This document shows positions 6,849 through 12,718 of a DNA stretch of 24,995 nucleotides, in pieces (the first letter of the stretch is position 1; every line of letters begins with the position of its first letter). A program made the position numbers and the translations under genes. Location: assembly GCA_038239195.1 (NCBI GenBank), contig JBBSEZ010000101.1, positions 1 to 24,995 on the forward strand. Reading direction: 5' to 3'. This DNA comes from JBBSEZ01 sp038239195 (lineage in GTDB: Bacteria; Planctomycetota; Planctomycetia; Gemmatales; Gemmataceae). The notes beneath the pieces were generated by a model, which was given only the letters and a program-made list of their open reading frames with translations, did no database searches and was not told where the DNA came from.

Positions 6849-8656
6849 CAGTGGGCAGCGACCGCCGCGGGGCCGTGCGCCTCGGTCTGCGGCAGGTAGT
6901 CGGCCTCGGCCTCCGGGTGTCCGTACTCGTAGGGCCCGCGGTGGACGATCGGTATTTCCTCGAAGTTGCCGTGCGGCGGGGGCGACGGCGCCGACCATTC
7001 GAGGCTGTTGCTGTGCCAGGGGTTTCGCCCAGCGACCTGGCCGCGGAACAGGCTCCAGAAGAAGTTGAATACGAACAGCAACTGCGAGAGCCCCAGGCAG
7101 ACCGCGCAGATCGTCATGAACTGGTTCAGCGGCACGTAGTGATTCCAGGTCTCGTAGACGTAGGAGTCGTAATAGCGGCGCGGGTGCCCGCCGACGCCGA
7201 TGATGTGCATCGGGTAGAAGGTGCCGTTGGAGAACAGGAACGTCAGGGCGAAATGCACCTTGCCCATCGGCTCGTTCATCAGCCGGCCGAACATCTTGGG
7301 GAACCAGAAGTAGATGCCCGCGAAGATGCCGAAGATGCTGCTCATGAACAGCACGTAGTGGAGGTGGCCCACGATGAAGTAGGTGTCGTGGATGTACACG
7401 TCCACCGGCGTCGCCGCCATGAAGATCCCACTCAGCCCGCCGATGACGAACATGGCCACGAACGCCAGGGCGTTGAGCATCGCCGTCGTGAACTGGATGT
7501 TGGCGCCCCAGAGCGTGCCCAGCCAGTTGAAGACCTTCACGGCCGAGGGCAGGGCGATCATCATGGTGGCGATCATGAAGCCGGTGCCCAGGCGCGGGTC
7601 CATGCCGCTCTGGAACATGTGATGGCCCCAGACGATGAAGCCAAGCCCGGCGATGCCCGCGATCGCGAACACCATCGGCTTGTAGCCGAACAGCGGCTTC
7701 CTCGCGAACGTCGAGATGATGTCTGAAACCATGCCCATCGCGGGCAGGATCATGATGTAGACGGCGGGGTGCGAGTAGAACCAGAACAGGTGCTGCCAGA
7801 GCAACGGCTGCCCGCCGCCCGGTGCCGTGCTGACGTTGCCGAACGTCAGGCCCGCGGGAGGCAGGAAAAAGGTCGTGTTGATCGTCTTGTCGAGGAGCTG
7901 GAGGATCAGCGCCACCGTCAGCACGGGCAGCGCCATCGCCTGGAGGATGGCCGTGATGAACATGGCCCACACGGTCATCGGCATGCGCAGGAGCGTCATG
8001 CCGGGGGCGCGCATGTTGATGATGGTCGTGATGTAGTTGACCGAGCCCGCCATCGAGGAGATGCCGACGAACATCAGCGAGACCAGCCAGAGGACCTGCC
8101 CCGGGCCGGAATTGGGCGCGGCGGGGCTGCCGAGGCCCTGGCCGGGGGGGAGCGTGGAGCTGGAAAGAGTTGGGTAGGAGGTCCAGCCGGAGGCGCCGGC
8201 CCCGCCATCGACGAAGAAGCTGGCGAGGATGATGACGAACGCCGGCCACATGAACCAGTACGACATCATGTTGAGCTTGGGGAACGCCATGTCGGGGGCG
8301 CCGATCTGCAGCGGGATCGTGAAGTTCCCGAAGGCGCCTGTCAGCCAGGGGATGATCACGAAGAAGATCATGATCGTCGCGTGCATGCTGAAGGCCATGT
8401 TGTAGAACTCGGGCGACATCCGCTCGCCCCAGCTCGTCGGGAAGAGCTTTCCGATGACGGGAATGCTGGCCCAGGGCCAGCCGATCTGGATGCGCACCAT
8501 CAGCGCCATCGCCCCGCCGATGAACAGGAAGATCATCCCGGAGAAGAGGAACTGAATGCCGATGACCTTGTGGTCCTCGGAGAACACGTACTTGCGGAGA
8601 AAGCCCAGCTCCGGGTGGGCGTGGGTTTCGGTCCCGGGCGTATGGCTGACGCTCAT
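6848..8656 (-). CDS. coxA: Cytochrome c oxidase subunit I, A2-type
   Basis: This 602-residue catalytic subunit reduces oxygen to water and pumps protons. Heme a ligands are H92 (SMHAT) and H433, the heme a3 ligand is H431 (GHLHY), and CuB ligands are H296, H345 and H346 (WGHHMF), with Y300 placed to form the His-Tyr crosslink. The CuB helix reads YSHPAVY instead of GHPEVY: the D-channel glutamate is missing and the Tyr-Ser pair of A2-type oxidases is present. The K-channel lysine is K374 (SAVKVFNW). The start at 8656 is preferred over an ATG at 8671 because GAGAGGG lies six bases upstream. A C-terminal extension of about 60 residues after the last helix is proline-, glutamate- and histidine-rich. 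Confidence 0.97.
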   Translation of the reverse strand: MSVSHTPGTETHAHPELGFLRKYVFSEDHKVIGIQFLFSGMIFLFIGGAMALMVRIQIGWPWASIPVIGKLFPTSWGERMSPEFYNMAFSMHATIMIFFVIIPWLTGAFGNFTIPLQIGAPDMAFPKLNMMSYWFMWPAFVIILASFFVDGGAGASGWTSYPTLSSSTLPPGQGLGSPAAPNSGPGQVLWLVSLMFVGISSMAGSVNYITTIINMRAPGMTLLRMPMTVWAMFITAILQAMALPVLTVALILQLLDKTINTTFFLPPAGLTFGNVSTAPGGGQPLLWQHLFWFYSHPAVYIMILPAMGMVSDIISTFARKPLFGYKPMVFAIAGIAGLGFIVWGHHMFQSGMDPRLGTGFMIATMMIALPSAVKVFNWLGTLWGANIQFTTAMLNALAFVAMFVIGGLSGIFMAATPVDVYIHDTYFIVGHLHYVLFMSSIFGIFAGIYFWFPKMFGRLMNEPMGKVHFALTFLFSNGTFYPMHIIGVGGHPRRYYDSYVYETWNHYVPLNQFMTICAVCLGLSQLLFVFNFFWSLFRGQVAGRNPWHSNSLEWSAPSPPPHGNFEEIPIVHRGPYEYGHPEAEADYLPQTEAHGPAAVAAH

Positions 8657-8662
8657 GCGCAA

Positions 8663-8669
8663 CCCTCTC
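8663..8669 (-). promoter_or_regulatory. Shine-Dalgarno site deciding the CoxA start
   Basis: Reading the minus strand, GAGAGGG lies six bases before the ATG at 8656. The upstream in-frame ATG at 8671 has no purine-rich site before it, so this site favours the shorter protein starting MSVSH. Confidence 0.6.
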
Positions 8670-8701
8670 ATGGCGACGGTACGATCGAACGGGGAGAGGC
8701 A

Positions 8702-8738
8702 GGCTCGCCCGCAGCGCGGGCGAAGCCCTGTCAGGGCT
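8702..8738. repeat. Double palindrome at the CoxB stop codon
   Basis: Two adjacent palindromes are seen. Arms 8702-8712 and 8716-8727 pair (GCTCGCCCGC against GCGGGCGAAGC, with one bulged base). A second palindrome at 8724-8738 has perfect 7-base arms, AGCCCTG and CAGGGCT, around one base, and contains the CoxB stop codon. The two share bases 8724-8727, so they would compete or stack as RNA hairpins. Confidence 0.75.
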
Positions 8739-9888
8739 GACGGCTGGTCTGCTGGCGGTAGGCGTGCGCTAGCCAGGCCGCGTAGTCTTCGCGGGTCGGG
8801 TGAACGTAGAGCCGGCCCTTCATGTAAGCGTGGCGCGCCCCGCACAGCTCGGCACAGGCGATCTCCCACGAGTGGTCGCGGTGGGCGGCGTAGCGAATCT
8901 TGCTCGCGGCGGCCCGCAGGTCGTCCGGCTCGTCGCCGACGTTGGCCAGCTCCGGGCGAGTCGCTCGCTCCGACTTGAGGGACGCGACGTCGGCCCGCAA
9001 CGTGGCGGCTTCCGCGCGCGCCTTCTTGGCCTCCTCGCGGGAGGCGGCGACCTTGTCCTTGGCCTTGGCCTCCTTGTCCTTCTCCGCGGCCTGTTCGGTC
9101 TTGCTGGCTTCTTCGAGCAGTTTCTTGCTCAGGCCCAGTTCGTCGGGCCACTTCTGAGGGTCCTTGTTGCCGAGCCATTCGTTCTCGTAGCGCACCGTGT
9201 TGGAGGCGGTCGCCTTGAACCACATGGGGATGGTCTTGCCGGGCAGGGCGTCCTGCTTGAGGCGGAGGTTCGGCAGGTAGAAACTGTGCAGCACGTCGAG
9301 CGTGCGCAGGTAGAGCTTGACGTTGGCCCCTTGCCAGACGTGCAGCTCGTTGGGGACGTGAATGTCGTCGGCCTCGGGGGCCTCCGCCCAGTAGCGGACG
9401 GCGCGCTGGACGATGTGCACCTGCGTCGGGTCGGTATCGTTGGTGTAGTTGAAGCGCGCGGTGTCGTAGGGGTAGCGCATCCGCCATTCCCACTGCCGGC
9501 CGGTCACCTGGACGGTCATGTCGGGCGGGGGCATGCGCGACTGGTACTTGATGTTCTCCCACGCCTTGATCTGGGCGAAGGAGATGAACAGGAGGATGCC
9601 GGCGGGCACCGCGGTCCAGAACACCTCGAGCCAGTGGTTGCCGTGGGTGTAGGTGGACTTGTGGCCCTCGCGGTAGGCGAAGCGCCACAGGCAGTAGACC
9701 AGCAGCACCTCGGTCAGGAGGAAGAAGAAGCCGGTGAAGCCGAGGATGACGTAGAACAGGTCATCGACCTGATCGCCGTAGCTGGCGACGTTGGGCGGCA
9801 ACCACCAGCCGGCAAACGGGGCCACGATCCACAGCCCGAAGGTCGCGGCCAGAACGACGCCGAAGAAGACGCTCCACCACTTCTGCAC
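8731..9888 (-). CDS. coxB: Cytochrome c oxidase subunit II (CuA) with coiled-coil-like insertion
   Basis: This 385-residue subunit II accepts electrons from cytochrome c at the dinuclear CuA site. CuA ligands are visible: H201 (DVLHSF), C345, E347, C349, H353 and M356 (CAELCGARHAYM). Membrane helices lie at about residues 5-27, 43-70 and 86-106, so the first may be a retained signal anchor. Between the two halves of the CuA domain, about residues 230-338 form a lysine-, glutamate- and alanine-rich insertion likely to be helical. It is absent from ordinary subunit II proteins, where the second ligand cluster follows much sooner. The start is GTG, supported by AGGAG seven bases upstream. The gene lies 108 bases after the cytochrome c gene with an inverted repeat between them. 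Confidence 0.95.
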   Translation of the reverse strand: MQKWWSVFFGVVLAATFGLWIVAPFAGWWLPPNVASYGDQVDDLFYVILGFTGFFFLLTEVLLVYCLWRFAYREGHKSTYTHGNHWLEVFWTAVPAGILLFISFAQIKAWENIKYQSRMPPPDMTVQVTGRQWEWRMRYPYDTARFNYTNDTDPTQVHIVQRAVRYWAEAPEADDIHVPNELHVWQGANVKLYLRTLDVLHSFYLPNLRLKQDALPGKTIPMWFKATASNTVRYENEWLGNKDPQKWPDELGLSKKLLEEASKTEQAAEKDKEAKAKDKVAASREEAKKARAEAATLRADVASLKSERATRPELANVGDEPDDLRAAASKIRYAAHRDHSWEIACAELCGARHAYMKGRLYVHPTREDYAAWLAHAYRQQTSRQP

Positions 9889-9895
9889 GACAGCG

Positions 9896-9900
9896 CTCCT
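9896..9900 (-). promoter_or_regulatory. Shine-Dalgarno site supporting the GTG start of CoxB
   Basis: On the minus strand AGGAG lies seven bases before the GTG at 9888. It places the start at the beginning of the first hydrophobic segment and is the reason for accepting a GTG start. Confidence 0.6.
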
Positions 9901-9932
9901 GTTGCTGGGCCGACGGCTGTTCCCAACCCCGC

Positions 9933-9994
9933 CCGGTTAGCGACGCTTCGCATAAGCCGTTCCCCAGACGCGTCTGCGAAGCGGCGCTAACCGG
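9933..9994. repeat. Intergenic inverted repeat behind the cytochrome c gene
   Basis: The arms 9933-9953 and 9974-9994 are reverse complements at 19 of 21 positions, with a 20-base loop. The arm begins CCGGTTAGCG. The element ends two bases beyond the cytochrome c stop codon and precedes the CoxB gene. Its sequence is unrelated to the repeat at 3172-3227, although the placement is the same. Confidence 0.82.
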
Positions 9995-9996
9995 AC

Positions 9997-11643
9997 TCAA
10001 TGTCCCCCCGTTGGCCCATCCTGCTTGCCGGGGACGTAGATCTTGTCGCGGAGGTTGATGATCTTTTCGTCCTTGAAGCGCGCGTAGCGCTCGGTCTCGT
10101 GGGCCCCCGGCAGCATCTGCGGGTAGGGCAGGGCCTGGACGAACTCGATCAGGTCCCAGTAGTCCTGAGGCGCGACGTTCGCCGGCGCCATGCCCGACGG
10201 GTCGATCCCGCCGCTGATTCGCCAGTAGACGTCGATCGGCCGGCGCCCCCCGCGATAGGTCGGGTTGGTCAAGTTGGCCGGGCGCACCAGGGTCCCCCAG
10301 GTGTCGTAGCGGAACTGGACCTGCCGGCCGTAGTCCTTGTGGCAGCCCACGCACAACTGGCTCTTCTTGTCGACGAACAGGCGGTAGCCCCGGACCATCG
10401 AGCCGAGCTTCATGGCGCGCGCCGCCTCGCCATCGCCTTGCTTGAGCGCGGCCAGCTGCGACTTCTTGATGCGGGCGCCCTCGCGCAGCGAGGCCGCCTG
10501 CTTCTCGGTCCCCGCCGCCCCCGCACGCAGCGCGGCCGCCTCTTTTCTCTTGGAGGCGGCCTCGGCGCGGAGCGCGGTCGCTGCCTTGGCGTCCTTGGCC
10601 GCGGCGGCAGCCTTCGTCTTGGCGTCGGCCTCGGCCTCGAGCTCCTTGGCCTTGGTGGGGGCGCTCTCGGCCTTGCTGGCGAGGTCGCCGGCCTTGCCCT
10701 CGAGCTCTCCGGCATCCTTCTCGAGTTGCTCCGGCGTGTAGGAGTAGGGCGGGGGCGTGTTCGGGGGCAGCGTGTCGGCGTCGGACCACTGCGCCACGAA
10801 GCGGGACGCCAGCAGGCGGACGTTCTTTTCGATGGTGGCGTTCTTGTCCACCTGAGCGACCGCCAACTTGCTCTTGTCGCCCTTGCCGGCGATCAGGCTC
10901 ACGATCGTGTCCTGTTCCACCTGCCCGCGGATGCTCAGGTGCAGGACGTAGCTGACGATCTGCTCGATCTGGTCGCGCGTGAAGTGGTTGAAGGCCGGCA
11001 TCGACGTGCCCTCGATGCCCTTCTCGATGGTGCGATGCAGGTCGGCGCGGCGAGGCTTGCGGCGGCTGCCGGCCAACTCGAGCGACGACGACACGAACTT
11101 GAACGTGCCCTGCCGGTAGTCGCGCGGGTGTGGGTGGACCCACGGCCCGGTCGGCCCACGCCCGTCGCCAGCGAGGCCGTGGCAATGGAGGCAATGCCAG
11201 CGATATTCGATGCTCCCCCGGGCCAAGGTCCCCGAGTCGATCCGCAGCGCGTCGATCTTCTGGCCCGCCCCTTTCAGTTCGTCGCCTTCCACGTCGTCCT
11301 TGAAGTCGTGGGCCTCGACCTTGGGATCGGCCGGGGTGCCGAACACCTTCTCGAGGGCCTCCTGGAGCTCTTTCCGGTCGCCCGGCGAGAGCTCCTTGGG
11401 GTCGAGGGCCTTACCGCCCTCGGCGGGGATGGCGGCGATGCTCTGGTCGAGCTTGCCGAGGGAATGCGGAAAATCGACGTCTTGTTTCTCGGGCCGCTTG
11501 GTCACGATCAGATCGGTGCGCGCCGGGTAGCGGAGGTTCTCGGAGTAGTGTGCCTTCTGGCACCCGCCGAGGAGGCAGGCCAGCAGCGGGCTGGCGAGCG
11601 CGACCAGACGCAAGCCACGGGGAGATGACCGAGCAGAAATCAC
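9997..11643 (-). CDS. Diheme cytochrome c lipoprotein, probable electron donor to the oxidase
   Basis: This 548-residue protein has a lipoprotein signal ending LLGGC (C28), so it is probably anchored to the membrane on the outer face. Two c-type heme sites are clear: CLHCH at 151-155 with M215 (GTSMPAF) as likely sixth ligand, and CVGCH at 431-435 with M484 (PSGMAP). Between them, about residues 303-405 are alanine-, lysine- and glutamate-rich and probably form a long coiled coil. The start is GTG with GGGAGG eight bases upstream. It is the first gene of the operon, directly before CoxB. The first heme domain resembles the monoheme or diheme subunits that accompany alternative complex III in related bacteria, but no other complex III gene is present here, so that link is only a suggestion. 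Confidence 0.9.
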   Translation of the reverse strand: MISARSSPRGLRLVALASPLLACLLGGCQKAHYSENLRYPARTDLIVTKRPEKQDVDFPHSLGKLDQSIAAIPAEGGKALDPKELSPGDRKELQEALEKVFGTPADPKVEAHDFKDDVEGDELKGAGQKIDALRIDSGTLARGSIEYRWHCLHCHGLAGDGRGPTGPWVHPHPRDYRQGTFKFVSSSLELAGSRRKPRRADLHRTIEKGIEGTSMPAFNHFTRDQIEQIVSYVLHLSIRGQVEQDTIVSLIAGKGDKSKLAVAQVDKNATIEKNVRLLASRFVAQWSDADTLPPNTPPPYSYTPEQLEKDAGELEGKAGDLASKAESAPTKAKELEAEADAKTKAAAAAKDAKAATALRAEAASKRKEAAALRAGAAGTEKQAASLREGARIKKSQLAALKQGDGEAARAMKLGSMVRGYRLFVDKKSQLCVGCHKDYGRQVQFRYDTWGTLVRPANLTNPTYRGGRRPIDVYWRISGGIDPSGMAPANVAPQDYWDLIEFVQALPYPQMLPGAHETERYARFKDEKIINLRDKIYVPGKQDGPTGGH

Positions 11644-11651
11644 GGGCAGTG

Positions 11652-11657
11652 CCTCCC
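11652..11657 (-). promoter_or_regulatory. Shine-Dalgarno site supporting the GTG start of the cytochrome c gene
   Basis: On the minus strand GGGAGG lies eight bases before the GTG at 11643. This makes the GTG the best start and places the lipoprotein signal at the very N-terminus. Confidence 0.6.
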
Positions 11658-11712
11658 GGCCGTGGGGGATGGGTGGGCCTCAGGGCCCGAACTGCTGAGC
11701 GCGAACAAGCGT

Positions 11713-11740
11713 TTTGTAGTTGCTCGCCGAGCGATGTCAA
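11713..11740 (-). promoter_or_regulatory. Candidate sigma-70-like promoter of the oxidase operon
   Basis: On the minus strand a perfect TTGACA (11735-11740) is followed after 16 bases by TACAAA (11713-11718), which matches the -10 consensus at four of six positions. It would start transcription about 60-65 bases before the cytochrome c start codon. It is the best promoter-like pair seen in this region, but it rests on consensus match alone. Confidence 0.45.
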
Positions 11741-11743
11741 GGA

Positions 11744-11829
11744 TAGTCCTTCGTCCGTAGTGCTCAGTGCTTAGCAAAGAGGGCTCGGGTGGCGTTCTGT
11801 CTTTGCTGAGGACCAAGGACCAAGAACTA
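11744..11829. repeat. Imperfect inverted repeat between the divergent operons
   Basis: The outer arms 11744-11767 and 11806-11829 pair at roughly four of five positions (TAGTCCTTCGTCC against GGACCAAGAACTA on the other side). Inner arms 11770-11780 and 11800-11810 (CTTAGCAAAGA and TCTTTGCTGAG) pair at 10 of 11. The right side contains two GGACCAA heptamers in tandem. It lies just upstream of the candidate promoter. The remaining bases to 11997 show no gene and no convincing promoter. Confidence 0.65.
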
Positions 11830-11997
11830 CTGGCTGCTGAAGCAATTCACGTGCCACCTGGGAGGGGGACCGGAGCGCGCGCATCGTCCCATTCGGTGTC
11901 TGGTTTCTACAATGAAGCGAGAGGCCGTGGGGCCGTTGCAGTTCTGAGAATGGAGACGGGCCCTTTCTCGGTCCTGGGAAGAGAGGTCGGCAGGGCG

Positions 11998-12180
11998 ATG
12001 CTGTATCGTCTGGGACGATTCTTGCAGGTGGTGGGCATGGTGACGCTGCCGCTGGCGATTGCGGGCCAACTCGCGCCGGAAAACCCGATGAGCGTGGGGA
12101 CCATGATGACGTTGACGGCCGGGGGGATCGGCCTGTTCATGCTCGGGTGGCTGCTCCAGCAGGGAGGACAACGCGGGTGA
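11998..12180 (+). CDS. Small 60-residue membrane protein, function unknown
   Basis: This short protein begins MLYRLGRFLQVVGMVTLPLA and has two hydrophobic segments (about residues 8-24 and 34-53) separated by a polar loop with APENP. The tail is short and basic. The start at 11998 is chosen because it places the hydrophobic segment near the N-terminus. The longer reading frame upstream (from 11767 or 11950) has no domain-like sequence and runs through the inverted repeat. A purine-rich GAGAGG lies about ten bases upstream, so the ribosome site is only fair. It ends 43 bases before the propeller gene and may be co-transcribed with it. No named family is recognised. Confidence 0.65.
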   Translation: MLYRLGRFLQVVGMVTLPLAIAGQLAPENPMSVGTMMTLTAGGIGLFMLGWLLQQGGQRG

Positions 12181-12209
12181 CGCGCGTTGGGGAGTGGTCG
12201 AGGGAACGC

Positions 12210-12217
12210 GGAGAGGA
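12210..12217 (+). promoter_or_regulatory. Shine-Dalgarno site deciding the propeller-gene start
   Basis: GGAGAGGA lies six bases before the ATG at 12224. It favours this start, which begins directly with a signal peptide, over the in-frame GTG at 12194. Confidence 0.65.
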
Positions 12218-12223
12218 CGTTGC

Positions 12224-12715
12224 ATGAGGTGCCGCCACGTCGGGGCGATCGGGTTGGGGCTCGCGATGCTGTTCTCCTCCGGGGCGGCGCGCGCCGACGA
12301 CCTGACGGCCGTGGTGCTCAGCGGGGAGTCGGCGGCTGCGGGGAAGCGCCTCGCCGAGGCGCGCGCGCTCATTGCCGACAAGAAATGGGCCGAGGGCCTC
12401 GCGCTCCTGCAAGCGTTGCTGGATTCCTCGGGCAGCCCGCTGGTGGCCCTGGACGCGCGGCGGGCCGTCCCGGCCCGCCGCCTGGCGCATGCACAAATCG
12501 CTCGCCTGCCCCCCCGCGTGCTTGAGGCCTATCGTCAGCGCGCCGAGCCTCGGGCGCGCCGGTGGCTGGCGCGGGGCGTCGCGGAGCGCGACCCTGCCTT
12601 GTTGACCAAGGTGGTTGAAGAGGCGTTCTGCACCCCCTCTGGCGAGGTGGCGCTCAACCTGCTCGGCGACCTGGCGTTCGAGCGCGGCCGATTCGACGAG
12701 GCGGAGGCCTGGTAG
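12224..12715 (+). pseudogene. N-terminal part of a PQQ-propeller protein, ended by an in-frame amber codon
   Basis: This 163-residue segment starts with a signal peptide (MRCRHVGAIGLGLAMLFSSG, then ARADD) and continues as helical sequence typical of the N-terminal part of large planctomycete propeller proteins. It has a YRQRAEPRARRWL segment at about residues 103-115 and a tetratricopeptide-like NLLGDLAFERGRFDEAEAW at the end. The frame stops at TAG (12713-12715). The next codons, in the same frame, continue RMLAPLRPADP, so a single TGG-to-TAG change would explain the break. Upstream and downstream parts therefore look like one original gene. The start is supported by a strong Shine-Dalgarno site. 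Whether the stop is a true mutation, a sequencing error or a site of readthrough cannot be told from the sequence. Confidence 0.8.
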
Positions 12716-12718
12716 CGC

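Noticed and set aside
10000..11628. Long plus-strand frame (542 codons) opposite the cytochrome c gene
   Set aside because: The minus strand has two CxxCH sites and a lipoprotein signal. The plus frame has no recognisable domain and is a composition shadow.
9997..11643. Assignment of the diheme cytochrome as an alternative complex III subunit
   Set aside because: No actA, actB or other complex III gene is in the window, and resemblance of a heme domain alone is not enough to name it.
11908..11913. TACAAT as a -10 box for the small plus-strand membrane gene
   Set aside because: No -35-like sequence lies at a suitable distance upstream, so the hexamer alone is not enough.
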